From positions 1-38,589 of IMG/VR virus record IMGVR_UViG_3300025769_000312: a stretch of 38,589 bases of DNA; one strand, 5' to 3'. Source of the stretch: a virus. Both the position numbers and the translations under genes were made by a program. Shown piece by piece: positions 21,959 to 31,392 of the stretch; position 1 is the stretch's first letter; each line of letters starts with the position of its first letter. Below the pieces are notes generated by a model that saw only the letters and a program-made list of their open reading frames with translations, was not told where the DNA came from and did not search any database.

Positions 21959-24900
21959 TGGGACAGGTTTTTGACACAGACGATTTTGTTGTCTCCCGAG
22001 AGAGGTTTTGGGAGAAGTTCGATCTCGACTGGAAGCCAACCTTACGAGAGACGGTTGGGGCTGCAATGCGTCTCGAGAATACGTTTGGCTCTATTCAAAG
22101 CAATCGGACTGACTATAGCTTTGGGCAGTACGTAGAGGGCTACGATCCTTTTGATGATCCGATTGTCCCTGTTGGTGCACTTGGTGACGTTACCTACAGC
22201 CGATCTCCTTCAGAGACAGCTGCGATTGTCAGGAACTTTAAGAATCGTGAGCGAGACCAGCTGATTCTTTCTCAGTCAAGCACGGGTACTCGTTTGTTTG
22301 GTGAGGCCATTGCCGGCGTGACGGACCCTGTGAATTTGCTTTTTGGCGGTCCATTGGTTGCTGAGCTTGGCGCAATGAAGACCTTTATCCGTGGCGTTCA
22401 GTCAGGAGCCAAGGTTGGGCTTCAAAGCAGCGTTTCGACAGAAGCAATCCTTCAGGCAACTCAGGGAAATAGAACCCTAAATCAGTCGATTGCAAACATC
22501 TTTGCTGGGACTGCCATTAGCGCAGCGACGTTTGGCGTGATGTCGTTTGGTAAGTATCGGACAAGCATTTCGGCTAGAGAGTTTGACGATATCTCGACGG
22601 CAGTGCACAGCGAGATGTCAGGGACGCCTAAGCTCTTTAGTGGGAATGAGAACATCATTCCGCAGATTGAGTTCCAGCCGCCTGGCTCTAGGCGTTTTTC
22701 ACCTGGTGTTGGTGGTGCAAGCCGCACCCGTGGTGCTGCGCCTGTCAGGGCTGAGACTGGTGATGTCCCGACTTGGAGCTATCTTGACTCAGCTCAGCAA
22801 TTTATGTTCCCGGGGCCGAGAACCCGCAATTCTCCTTTACGGTCTGCTGCGCGTGTTTCTGAGCAGCTAGTAGAAAACAACACCCTGAAGAAAGCCAATC
22901 TTGAGGGCCGGAAGTCTCCGCAAGCCGTTGAGTCTTTGGCAAAGCGTCACCAAGGCGCAATGGTTACAATTTTAGGAGAAATCAACGATTACTATCTAAA
23001 GTACCGAACCAGGGCTAAGAATGACACCAAGATCCTGTTTTCTTCTGCTATTCGAGACAGATTTGCGGATCTTACGAACAAGCGCCGGGACCATCTTTCG
23101 GTGGCTGAGTTTCGTCGTGAAGTTACGGCCTCGCTTAGGTCTGGCAAAGCCCACGTTCTGCCTGAAGTAAATGAGGCTACGTCCCTGGTGCGTCAGATGT
23201 TTGATGACTACGCCGACGATGCTATTGGGCTTGGCCTGCTGACCAGAGAACAGTTAGGCGTAAACTACGTTCCTCGGATGTGGAATACGGCTGAGGTCTT
23301 TAGGCGTCGATCGCAAGTGATTCAAGACATCATCGATGATCAGAATAGCCGTGGTCTAAAGCCTGACAAGGAGGAAATTACCGCCCAGGTTGATGCAATT
23401 ATCAATTCTGGCCGTGCGGTTGAGGGTCTGGATGAATCTGGCCCCAGAGGAATCTTCCAAAATAGAAAGCTGGATATCGATGAGTCCAAGTTTGAGGACT
23501 TCTTGATTAGTGACATTGATGACATTCTTCGCAGTTACGTCCGTGTTGCTGCGGTTGACCTTGAGCTGGCGCGTAAATTTGGCCGTGTTGACATGGCCGA
23601 TCAGATCCAGGCGATCAATGCTGAGCGAGACTCCCTTATAAAGAAGGCTCAGAGCCCAGAAGAGCGCGTTAAAATCGCTGATAGGGCTGCCAAGGACGTT
23701 GAGGCCATCGAGGCCATGCGAGACATTTTAAGGGGCATCTACGGGCTTCCTGAGAACCCTTATGGCATTGCCAGTCGGACAGCTCGCCTTGCAATGGATA
23801 TCAACAATCTTTTGATGCTTGGTGGGGCTACATTTGCTTCTTTGACCGATATGGGCCGAGTAATCATGGCTGGCGGTCTTAAAGACACTTTTAAGGCAAT
23901 GAACCTGGCAACGACCAATTTCCAGGTAGCTAAAGCGGCTGCTAACGAAGTTAAGCTGGCTGGCACAGCCTTAGATATGGTCCTTCAGACCACAGGAATG
24001 CGTCTGACAGGAATGCAGGATCTCCCGCCTCGGTTTACCAGGGCTGAGTCAGCGATGGGCTACCTGACCAATGGTTTTTTTGTGGCGAACCTTTTGTCTC
24101 CTTGGAACGCCTTTATTAAGCAAGCTAGTGGCGTTGTGATCTCCCACAAGATGCTCGGTGACATGCTTAGCTGGTCAAATGGCAAGCTTGGCAAAAAAGG
24201 GCAATCGAGGCTCCTTTCAGCCGGCATTGACAGTGGAGATGCTCGGAAAATCGCTCAGCTATTCAAAGAATACGGCGAGACTGTCCAAGATGTGCGAATG
24301 CCAAACACACAGCTTTGGGAAGATCTACCTGGCTGGCAGCCTGGTACTGCTAAACGAATGCAAACAATCTACCGGGCAGCCTTAGCTCGAGATGTTGATG
24401 CGACAGTTGTTACGCCAGGTGCAGGCGATCAGCCCTTATGGACCCATAGCACACTCGGGCGACTTGTCGCCCAGTACAAATCATTCGGTTTTGCTGCTGC
24501 GAATAAAGTTTTAGTGCCTGGCATCCAGTACAAAGACGCCGCTCAGTTGCATGGCGCAATGATGATGGTCTTTTTTGGTGGAATGGTATCAAAACTTCGC
24601 GATCGTCAGCACAATCAAGAAAGCAAGTTCGAACTCGACAAGTTTATCGTTGATGGAATCGATCAGTCAGGTTTGCTTGGTTGGTACTTTCAGGCAAACA
24701 ACATGATCGAGGCAATCACGGACAACCGAATTGGCGTTCGTCGGATTATCGGTCAGGGCGAAGATGCGAACTATTCGTCCCGGTATAAGCTAGGCCAGAT
24801 CTCTCCGACCTTTTCGACGTTAGGCAAGGCCGGCAATGTCGTTGCAGATGTGATAACAGGCAACATTGACTATCAAACCCGCAGAGATGCTATGGGTTTG

Positions 24901-25008
24901 ATTCCAGGACGAACCATCTTCTATCTTCATTTTGGAGATATGCTGAGAACAAGACAAAACTTTGATAGGCTGAATGAGGCCTCGGATCCTCTAAATAGAG
25001 CGCGATAG
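21958..25008 (+). CDS. Internal virion protein, gp16-like, 1016 aa
   Basis: The largest ejection-type protein, third in the internal-protein series. N-terminal motif MGQVFDTDDFVVSRERFWEKFDLDWKPTLRE, then hydrophobic Gly/Ala helices (about residues 110-200), a long charged helical middle and hydrophobic segments around 600-750. T7 gp16 carries an N-terminal transglycosylase; I find no catalytic Glu motif of that type here, so peptidoglycan cutting may depend on another virion protein. One TTACGTCCG copy lies inside (23535-23543). Confidence 0.75.
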   Translation: MGQVFDTDDFVVSRERFWEKFDLDWKPTLRETVGAAMRLENTFGSIQSNRTDYSFGQYVEGYDPFDDPIVPVGALGDVTYSRSPSETAAIVRNFKNRERDQLILSQSSTGTRLFGEAIAGVTDPVNLLFGGPLVAELGAMKTFIRGVQSGAKVGLQSSVSTEAILQATQGNRTLNQSIANIFAGTAISAATFGVMSFGKYRTSISAREFDDISTAVHSEMSGTPKLFSGNENIIPQIEFQPPGSRRFSPGVGGASRTRGAAPVRAETGDVPTWSYLDSAQQFMFPGPRTRNSPLRSAARVSEQLVENNTLKKANLEGRKSPQAVESLAKRHQGAMVTILGEINDYYLKYRTRAKNDTKILFSSAIRDRFADLTNKRRDHLSVAEFRREVTASLRSGKAHVLPEVNEATSLVRQMFDDYADDAIGLGLLTREQLGVNYVPRMWNTAEVFRRRSQVIQDIIDDQNSRGLKPDKEEITAQVDAIINSGRAVEGLDESGPRGIFQNRKLDIDESKFEDFLISDIDDILRSYVRVAAVDLELARKFGRVDMADQIQAINAERDSLIKKAQSPEERVKIADRAAKDVEAIEAMRDILRGIYGLPENPYGIASRTARLAMDINNLLMLGGATFASLTDMGRVIMAGGLKDTFKAMNLATTNFQVAKAAANEVKLAGTALDMVLQTTGMRLTGMQDLPPRFTRAESAMGYLTNGFFVANLLSPWNAFIKQASGVVISHKMLGDMLSWSNGKLGKKGQSRLLSAGIDSGDARKIAQLFKEYGETVQDVRMPNTQLWEDLPGWQPGTAKRMQTIYRAALARDVDATVVTPGAGDQPLWTHSTLGRLVAQYKSFGFAAANKVLVPGIQYKDAAQLHGAMMMVFFGGMVSKLRDRQHNQESKFELDKFIVDGIDQSGLLGWYFQANNMIEAITDNRIGVRRIIGQGEDANYSSRYKLGQISPTFSTLGKAGNVVADVITGNIDYQTRRDAMGLIPGRTIFYLHFGDMLRTRQNFDRLNEASDPLNRAR

Positions 25009-25017
25009 GACCAAAGG

Positions 25018-28000
25018 ATGACTGTAACAACTACAATTTCCCGCATGGAATACACCGGCAACGGTGTCACCACGACCTTTGCCTATAGCTTTAAAATCAA
25101 CACGGACTCCGAGCTTAAAGTCTGGCTGGTTACGACAGCAACGGGCGCTAAGACACTTCAGACCCTGACAACTCATTACACAGTAACGAATGCTGGCGAT
25201 GTTAGTGGCGGTAATGTCGAGATGATTACGGCACCCGCATCAACGGAAGAACTGGTTATTGAGCGATCGACTTCGACAACCCAGGCCGTCGATTACGTTG
25301 CAAACGATGCCTTTGCAGCTGAAACCCATGAAGGGGCTCTCGATAAGCTGACTTTGATTGCCCAGGATCTTCGTCGTGACGTTGATCGATCGATGCAGCT
25401 GGACAAAGAAACAGCTGATGCTGTTTCAACGATTATGCCGGTTCCCGAGGCAAATGCCTTTGTTGGTTGGAATGCTAGTGCCGATGCGCTTGTAAATTTC
25501 ACCACTACGCTTACAGGGACAGCCGTTACGCCTTTTATCGCAACATTGGTTGATGACACTAGCGCTGCTGCTGCTCGAGCGACCCTAGAGGCTCTTGCAG
25601 AAGATCTAGACCAGGATCGTCATGCTACTTCGTCTGGCACAAACACGATTACTCTAACGCTTGACCCGGCTCGTACAGCTTACACAGCTGGCGATATCGT
25701 GACGTTTAAAGCAGGCGGGACAAACACGGGTGCCGTTACTCTCAACGTGAATAGCCTTGGAGCAAAGACTGTTCAGTTCCGTGGAGCTGCGCTGGCTGCT
25801 GGGGACATTACTGCAAACAATTTTGTCGTTTGTGGGTATGACGGAACTCAGTTCCAAATGCTTTCACCTGTTGTTAAGCCCACAAGGGCAAGCCTTGGTT
25901 TAGACACAACAGACGACCCTACATTTAGTGATGTGACGGCGGACAGCCTTACGCTTGCTGCCGTCAATGCGATTACTTCGACCAACGCAAACTTTACAAA
26001 GCTGGCAAAGCAACGCTGGCTGGAAGACTTCTTCGAGGCTCGCTACTTTGACTTGCAAGCACATAACCCTAAGGTCATTAACGGCACTCTTTCTTGGTGG
26101 CCTAAGCATGGCAACCTCGATTGGATCGCCAGCCAGAACGCTGGCGACATTGACTTGCTTGCGGTTGATTGGCGCGACGGTACAACGCTTAAGACCTACA
26201 CTAGTTCGGATTTCTCGCAGCTAGGCGGCAAGACTTTGACCAGCATTGCGGCCGGGCATGCTGTCGTCGTGGTAGGCACTACGGCGGGGTATGTGTTTCT
26301 TGACTTCCGCAATGGTGCTCCAACGCAACGGCTGCGCGATACCGGAAGCGGTCTTGTCGATAATGATATCCACGCACTTGCGGTGGGCGTAGGCGGTCCT
26401 GACAACCCTGTTGTCGGCAACGGCCTTGTTCCAGTTATCGGCGGCCAATACGGCGCCGGCACTGATGTAGCCTTTATTGAGAACCATCGCGGCGTACACA
26501 ACCAAAACAACGGCGGCAACGGCGGCGCAATGTATGCCGTTGGTTTTACTGGTGGGTACTTTAATTATGTAACCAGCCCAACAACAAATCAGGTTGTTCA
26601 AACGTCAGATTTTGCTTCCGATATTTCCGCTGATGATTGGGGGAATGCGGGCCTTGCCGTCAACAACAGCTGGCCTCGCTTCTTTGGTGGCGAAACTTTC
26701 GCTGCAAGCAATGGTCGGGACACACTTCTTTTCGGTTCTGCTGAGGGCATTAGCTTGGTGCATAACCCGGCGCGTGACATTCCGAATAGCAGCGTTGGCT
26801 TCGACATGGACAGCAGCCGGTGCATTGCCCGCGCTGGTAACCATAAGAGCAGCTGGTTTGTCGATAGCATTACGGCGGATCGCGGCCCTGACGGCACGAC
26901 GCTGACACACACTGGTGGCGGACTAACAATCGCTTCGGCGAACGGCACCAGCACAAAGCAGATGGTGTCAGGCTTTGACGCCTCGAACTATGCGGAAGTC
27001 TCCAGCAACGTCTTCAACAACGCCTCGGACCCGTTCGGCTTTGCGGTTGATTTCCGGTCGGATGGAACCCTCAACGCATCGAACAACTACATTCTCAACT
27101 GGCACGATACAAGCGCCAACACCTCACGTGTCTACGCTCTTTGTGGGACGGGTGGAATGGCAGTCGGTGTCTATGATAGTGGCGGGTCAACAACGGGCAT
27201 CGAACTAACCTTCGGTCCTACTGTCGCGGAATTAAACGACGAGCCAGATCGCGTTCATACGCTGGCAGTCCTAGTTCGTCCGGGCAAAGGGGTTTTCTGC
27301 TGGCTTGACGGTGAGTTCATGGGCTTTGATGGGAATAGTCTTTTCGTCAATTCGATGGCTCCAAGCGGTACAAACACTTTCCGTGTTGGTGCTGCGGTTG
27401 TGAATGCGAGCTACGGTTCACCCAGCGAGCAACCCTTCGGCGGCTCCATCGGTGAGATTACGCACTTTGAGGATGCTATTGTCTCCAACCCCGACGCTCA
27501 CGCTTGGTGGGCCGCACACCGCATCCGTTCATACGACGAAGATGTTGTCTGCGTTCTCCCGGCAAACGAAACGCCTGACGCTGGCGACCTAGACAAGACG
27601 GCAGCCGGTCTTGCCCGTGGCATTGTCTGCGGCGCGACCAAGACCTTCTTGCTCGACGGGCTGGCGGTCACTGAGGTTGCTCCAACCGGGATCAACGCGC
27701 ATGTGGATCAGGTCTACCGGAGCCGGAACGAGTACGGGATGCTTGATAGTGTCGGTGCTCATTACCAGAACCGGGACGCTATCGACATCGAGGAGACGTC
27801 TCGCGCGATGGTGAGTGCTCCGCGTTGGCTAGAGCCGGCCGGCAAGGTTGGTATTGATGCCTACATGGCAGCAAGCAAATCCAATGTCACTGGAGATGCT
27901 ACGAACTACACAGTTCCGATCGATACGGTAAAGAAGCAAACCGGCTTAGTGCTGGATACAGCGACCGGGGTAATCCACGTTCTTGTTTCCGGCTATTACG

Positions 28001-28287
28001 ATGTTAAGGGTCACCTTGACATGGAAAACTGGGACGCATCTACCACACGGGCGGCGAGCTGGGTCTACCTCAACACATCGACCTTACTCTTCGCCGTTTG
28101 GGACATGACTTGGAATTTTGCTGGTTCAGAACGAATTAGCGCCGGCTCATCCGAGCGCCGTTGGCTCAACGCTGGCGACACCATTGAACTGAAAGCGTAT
28201 GCCGCTGGCGGAGCAAAGGTTGCCGACGTTACTTCCGGTGGTTCCTCCTCGTACCAAACTAGCCTACTCGCACACTTAGTTGGATAA
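25018..28287 (+). CDS. Tail fibre / receptor-binding protein, 1089 aa
   Basis: The N-terminal ~150 residues (ISRMEYTGNGVTTTFAYSFKINTDSELKVW ... YVANDAFAAETHEGALDKLTLIAQDLRRDVDR) match the T7-type tail fibre attachment domain. Residues about 185-290 are Thr/Ala-rich beta repeats; about 350-560 has propeller-like repeats (AGHAVVVVGTTAGYVFLDF); about 660-830 resembles a LamG/concanavalin-like domain; and the C-terminal ~155 residues look like a C1q/TNF-like trimer head. The distal part (from about 26,050) is richer in GGC/GCC codons than the start, which suggests exchange of the receptor-binding part. It binds the host surface. AGGA precedes the ATG. Confidence 0.85.
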   Translation: MTVTTTISRMEYTGNGVTTTFAYSFKINTDSELKVWLVTTATGAKTLQTLTTHYTVTNAGDVSGGNVEMITAPASTEELVIERSTSTTQAVDYVANDAFAAETHEGALDKLTLIAQDLRRDVDRSMQLDKETADAVSTIMPVPEANAFVGWNASADALVNFTTTLTGTAVTPFIATLVDDTSAAAARATLEALAEDLDQDRHATSSGTNTITLTLDPARTAYTAGDIVTFKAGGTNTGAVTLNVNSLGAKTVQFRGAALAAGDITANNFVVCGYDGTQFQMLSPVVKPTRASLGLDTTDDPTFSDVTADSLTLAAVNAITSTNANFTKLAKQRWLEDFFEARYFDLQAHNPKVINGTLSWWPKHGNLDWIASQNAGDIDLLAVDWRDGTTLKTYTSSDFSQLGGKTLTSIAAGHAVVVVGTTAGYVFLDFRNGAPTQRLRDTGSGLVDNDIHALAVGVGGPDNPVVGNGLVPVIGGQYGAGTDVAFIENHRGVHNQNNGGNGGAMYAVGFTGGYFNYVTSPTTNQVVQTSDFASDISADDWGNAGLAVNNSWPRFFGGETFAASNGRDTLLFGSAEGISLVHNPARDIPNSSVGFDMDSSRCIARAGNHKSSWFVDSITADRGPDGTTLTHTGGGLTIASANGTSTKQMVSGFDASNYAEVSSNVFNNASDPFGFAVDFRSDGTLNASNNYILNWHDTSANTSRVYALCGTGGMAVGVYDSGGSTTGIELTFGPTVAELNDEPDRVHTLAVLVRPGKGVFCWLDGEFMGFDGNSLFVNSMAPSGTNTFRVGAAVVNASYGSPSEQPFGGSIGEITHFEDAIVSNPDAHAWWAAHRIRSYDEDVVCVLPANETPDAGDLDKTAAGLARGIVCGATKTFLLDGLAVTEVAPTGINAHVDQVYRSRNEYGMLDSVGAHYQNRDAIDIEETSRAMVSAPRWLEPAGKVGIDAYMAASKSNVTGDATNYTVPIDTVKKQTGLVLDTATGVIHVLVSGYYDVKGHLDMENWDASTTRAASWVYLNTSTLLFAVWDMTWNFAGSERISAGSSERRWLNAGDTIELKAYAAGGAKVADVTSGGSSSYQTSLLAHLVG

Positions 28288-28292
28288 CGGAA

Positions 28293-28700
28293 ATGGATCA
28301 TAAAAAACAATACCCCGATATCTCCTTGGCCCCAGAGTGGCTCAAGACGATCAGCGTTGCTGATGGCGTTGTCGGGCTCACCGTTGAACAACTTGAACTC
28401 GCGGGGCGAAACAATCCCGCAGATAACGCCAGCGCGCTTGCTAGTGCCCAGCGTAAGTTTGATAACGGGGGCTTGGACGCCCTTCGGGAGTTTCTTTACC
28501 AGAAGTCCCTCACCCATCCCTCGATTGACACAGCGGTGAAGCTGGCAGCATCGGACCTTGATATGGCACGCATTGCTGAGGACTTACTGGTCTACCTAAA
28601 AGGGAAGTTTCCAGAAGACGACTTCACCGCCGTTATTGGGGTAAAGGGTATGGAAAAAGTAAACGCAAGACGCAAAGTTCGGGGGGATACTCCGCTATGA
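28293..28700 (+). CDS. Hypothetical protein, 135 aa
   Basis: A helical protein (DISLAPEWLKTISVADGVVGLTVEQLELAGRNN ...) of unknown function just after the fibre. Position allows a fibre chaperone or a small baseplate-type part, but no motif supports either. It ends as ATGA with the next gene. It shares the base composition of the distal fibre, so it may have moved with it. Confidence 0.7.
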   Translation: MDHKKQYPDISLAPEWLKTISVADGVVGLTVEQLELAGRNNPADNASALASAQRKFDNGGLDALREFLYQKSLTHPSIDTAVKLAASDLDMARIAEDLLVYLKGKFPEDDFTAVIGVKGMEKVNARRKVRGDTPL

Positions 28701-29305
28701 TGCGTCAGCGCATATCTTTTTCGGCAGCCATGCATATTTACCCCGTGCTAGGTTTACGTCCGATTCAGGGCTGGAAAAGACAACAGAAGAAACGCCATGT
28801 GTTTCCGACCATGCCTCTCATAAGAGGGGCCATTCTTGCGCTACTGATTCTCCCGCTTTTTGCGGGTGTGTCCCTTGCTGAAGTCTTTGCAAATTCTCAA
28901 GGGCAGTTATGCTCCCGTGAGGGACCATCCCAACTCATCGCAATGGTTGCTGACAGCGACTACAAGGAACGACACATTGCCACGTCGTTTAGTGCCAAGC
29001 ATCGTATGCTTTTTTACTGGACAGTAAATATCGAGACAGGAACATGGTCTGTCGTGCGCGAAGCATCTACTGGGATTTCCTGCATCACAGATGCGGGTGA
29101 ACAGTGGGTGCGGGACGGGAATGAGGTTTTGGCTATTCTGATGATCCGAAAGGATCAACCTGCTTTATTCAAAATAACCATCAACGGGGATGACTGGATT
29201 GTTTCCATTCAGATGGCCCCAGAACTCCCCATGATAATAGGGGTAGACGGCGGCTCTCAGTGGGAATGGCTGGGGCAGCCAAGCCCCGCTGGGTTCAAAA
29301 TCTAG
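28697..29305 (+). CDS. Putative secreted/periplasmic protein, up to 202 aa
   Basis: An internal stretch MPLIRGAILALLILPLFAG followed by VSLAEVFA is a good Sec signal peptide with cleavage after SLA or nearby. The mature part is beta-rich with two cysteines (QLCSREG, GISCITDAG). If translation begins at the coupled ATG (28697) the hydrophobic segment sits 38 residues in; if at 28811 it is a normal signal peptide of a 164-residue precursor. Neither has a strong ribosome-binding site, but the ATGA overlap favours 28697. An exported phage protein in a late operon could alter the cell envelope or block superinfection. No family recognised. Confidence 0.6.
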   Translation: MMRQRISFSAAMHIYPVLGLRPIQGWKRQQKKRHVFPTMPLIRGAILALLILPLFAGVSLAEVFANSQGQLCSREGPSQLIAMVADSDYKERHIATSFSAKHRMLFYWTVNIETGTWSVVREASTGISCITDAGEQWVRDGNEVLAILMIRKDQPALFKITINGDDWIVSIQMAPELPMIIGVDGGSQWEWLGQPSPAGFKI

Positions 29306-29317
29306 TGGAGCAAAGAC

Positions 29318-29626
29318 GTGGAACCTCAGCACCATATTGATACGGAAGCATTAACAAGAGCAATCAGGGCCGAGACTATGGCCTCTGAAGTTAAGGAGTC
29401 CTTCCTTACATTTAGGACTGAGGTCCACGAAGACTTGCAGAATGTCCGCTCCGACATGAAGTCGGGGCATGGAGAGATTCAAGGACAACTGAGAAGCATG
29501 GAGGCGGCTCTGACTGGCAGGGACGACCGCCTTACAGCACGTTGGTTTAAGGTCGCTGGCGCTGCTGTTGCGGGGCTTATTGCCATGGTGGGATGGTTGA
29601 TAGCCAACGGAAGGCCCTGGTCGTAA
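29318..29626 (+). CDS. Small coiled-coil protein with C-terminal TM helix, 102 aa
   Basis: GTG start with GGAG ten bases before. Residues 10-70 are helical with heptads (DLQNVRSDMKSGHGEIQGQLRSMEAAL); residues about 77-96 are a hydrophobic helix (VAGAAVAGLIAMVGWLIANG). This build resembles XhlA-type haemolysin/holin-accessory proteins. It lies several genes before the holin-like and peptidase genes, so a lysis role is possible but not certain. Confidence 0.65.
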   Translation: MEPQHHIDTEALTRAIRAETMASEVKESFLTFRTEVHEDLQNVRSDMKSGHGEIQGQLRSMEAALTGRDDRLTARWFKVAGAAVAGLIAMVGWLIANGRPWS

Positions 29627-29644
29627 ATAACTAGGAGCGTTCGA

Positions 29645-30595
29645 ATGCCAGTTGCGGCAATAGACGACGATACTTTTGTAAGGCTGTTTGAGGAACGCGG
29701 CGCAGAAGAGATTTCCAAGGTTTTGGACATTTCGATTCGTTCCGTTTATGCCCGCCGTCAGAGGATGGAAAAGAAGATAGGGCGGCAAATCAAAGCCCCC
29801 GGCCACCCCGGCAGAGTGACCCGAACCGGCATTCAGCACCCACCCAAGACCGACATAGAGGTTCCTGACGGCTATGTGATCATTTTCAGCGATGCCCACT
29901 ACTGGCCTGACTTGATATCGCCGGCACACCGTGCCTTGGTGAAGTTAGCCAAAAAGCTGAAGCCTAAGATTGTTATTGCAAATGGGGATGTCTTTGACGG
30001 GGCGTCCATCTCTCGGCATCCGCCTATTGGTTGGGAGTCGGCTCCTACTGTGGAAGAGGAGATTGGAACGTGTCAAAAGCGATTGCGGGAGATCCAAAAG
30101 GCGGCGGGTTCTCCAAAATTGATCTGGACCCTTGGGAACCACGATGGTCGATTTGAGACAAGGTTGGCAACAGTAGCGCCTCAGTACGCCAAAGTTCACG
30201 GGGTACACCTCCGAGATCACTTCCCCGACTGGGAGCCTTGCTGGGCCACTTGGATTAACGATGAGATAGTTGTTAAGCACCGCTTCAAGGGCGGTATACA
30301 CGCGACTCACAACAATACTCTTTGGTCTGGAAAAACGATGGTCACAGGGCATCTTCACAGCCTCAAGGTGACGCCGCTGACGGACTACAATGGTGTTAGG
30401 TATGGCGTTGATACGGGCACTCTAGCGGACGTTTATGGCCCTCAGTTCACGGATTATACAGAAGGGAACCCATCAAACTGGCGGTCTGGCTTTGCTGTTT
30501 TGAAGATCGTTGACGGCTGGCTGATGATGCCTCAGCTTTGTCAGGTAGTTGACGAGACTCATGTGGAGTTCCAGGGGGAGTTGATCGAGGTTTAG
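29645..30595 (+). CDS. Calcineurin-like metallophosphoesterase with N-terminal HTH, 316 aa
   Basis: All metallophosphoesterase motifs are present: SDAH (residues 82-85), GDVFD (114-118), GNHD (164-167) and GHLH (235-238). An N-terminal ~50-residue helix-turn-helix-like segment (AEEISKVLDISIRSVYARRQRM) may bind DNA. Such enzymes in phages are thought to act on nucleotides, cyclic nucleotides or nucleic-acid ends, but the substrate here is unknown. TAGGAG precedes the ATG. A counter-defence role (cleaving signalling nucleotides) would be an inference only. Confidence 0.88.
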   Translation: MPVAAIDDDTFVRLFEERGAEEISKVLDISIRSVYARRQRMEKKIGRQIKAPGHPGRVTRTGIQHPPKTDIEVPDGYVIIFSDAHYWPDLISPAHRALVKLAKKLKPKIVIANGDVFDGASISRHPPIGWESAPTVEEEIGTCQKRLREIQKAAGSPKLIWTLGNHDGRFETRLATVAPQYAKVHGVHLRDHFPDWEPCWATWINDEIVVKHRFKGGIHATHNNTLWSGKTMVTGHLHSLKVTPLTDYNGVRYGVDTGTLADVYGPQFTDYTEGNPSNWRSGFAVLKIVDGWLMMPQLCQVVDETHVEFQGELIEV

Positions 30596-30596
30596 C

Positions 30597-30788
30597 ATGG
30601 GCACTGTAGAGAAAATTGCAGGCAAAGCCTTTGATGTGACAGTTATGATGGTTGACGATCGTGAGGACGAGATTGCTTGCGTTGACCTGAAGATCAATGA
30701 GGACAACACCTTGCTGACCCTGACAACAGTGACTGGCAGGCATAGGACGTACTATCTACCTCAGATCCTTTGGTTTGAAACTGGATAG
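30597..30788 (+). CDS. Hypothetical protein, 63 aa
   Basis: A small beta-rich acidic protein (MGTVEKIAGKAFDVTVMMVDD...). No recognised family. It lies one base after the stop of the metallophosphoesterase gene and one base before the next gene, so it belongs to the same transcript. Confidence 0.65.
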   Translation: MGTVEKIAGKAFDVTVMMVDDREDEIACVDLKINEDNTLLTLTTVTGRHRTYYLPQILWFETG

Positions 30789-31004
30789 ATGATGTTCGAT
30801 AGTGCTGCCACTAGGGATGCTCTGAAACAGGTCTATGCTGATGGGTTTGAGGCGTACTTGAACAATGAGCCGATAGATAACCTTGATTACTGGCCCGATC
30901 ACAGAATGACCAGCAGGCTATATGATGAGTGGATTAGAGGCTGGAGAGACGCGAGAATCCAGGATCCTGCTCCATTTAGGCGATTAACTCCAAAGCATGG
31001 CTAG
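30789..31004 (+). CDS. Ribosome modulation factor-like protein, 71 aa
   Basis: The middle reads YADGFEAYLNNEPIDNLDY and the C-terminus YDEWIRGWRDARIQD. This follows the RMF layout: a GY/GF-x-A(G) helix, a Pro/Tyr linker and a W-x-x-GWR-[ED]A signature. RMF dimerises and silences 70S ribosomes into 100S particles. A phage-borne copy could adjust host translation or protect ribosomes late in infection. The family call rests on motif similarity; the linker differs from E. coli RMF and lacks its Cys. Two ATG codons in a row begin the gene. Confidence 0.6.
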   Translation: MMFDSAATRDALKQVYADGFEAYLNNEPIDNLDYWPDHRMTSRLYDEWIRGWRDARIQDPAPFRRLTPKHG

Positions 31005-31392
31005 CCTAAATATTGGTAAGAGTGAGCTGGCTTACGTCCGCTCTTTTTCTGGCTATTGGTATCTCGCATCTCCTTACACGCATTACCCTCGTGGTCGAGA
31101 GGCTGCCTTCAGGATAATCTCAGATGTTGCGTCTTGGTTGATGGTTAGGGATGTGGTGGTGTTTTGTCCGATAGCTCATAGCCACCCGATATGCGAGCAC
31201 GGTGAAATCGGTGATCTCGGCCTTGATTTTGACTTTTGGATGAAGATGGATGGCTCTTTGATGGATAGGGCAACAGGGTTAATCGTCACGATGCTAAACA
31301 GCTGGAACACGAGCAGAGGTGTGTTGGAAGAGATCAGACGATTTAGTAACGCTGGCAAACCAATCTTTTACGTGAGGAATGAGATTGACTGA
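30997..31392 (+). CDS. DUF1937 / nucleoside deoxyribosyltransferase-like protein, 131 aa
   Basis: The core YWYLASPYTHYPRGREAAFRIISDVASWLM, then VVFCPIAHSHPICEHGE, WMKMDGSLMDRATGLIV and SRGVLEEIRRFSNAGKPIFYV, matches DUF1937, a family related in fold to nucleoside 2-deoxyribosyltransferases (the SPYTH start and S/T-x-GVxxEI motif with a likely catalytic Glu). It may act on nucleotides or modified bases. It overlaps the neighbours at both ends. One TTACGTCCG copy (31032-31040) lies near its start. Confidence 0.75.
   Translation: MASLNIGKSELAYVRSFSGYWYLASPYTHYPRGREAAFRIISDVASWLMVRDVVVFCPIAHSHPICEHGEIGDLGLDFDFWMKMDGSLMDRATGLIVTMLNSWNTSRGVLEEIRRFSNAGKPIFYVRNEID

Noticed and set aside
25018-28287. 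Diversity-generating retroelement, as in BPP-1, acting on the tail fibre
   Set aside because: No reverse transcriptase gene and no template/variable repeat pair is visible anywhere in the window.
29351-29929. 192-codon leftward frame opposite the coiled-coil and phosphoesterase genes
   Set aside because: It spans two well-supported + strand genes and shows no protein-like composition.
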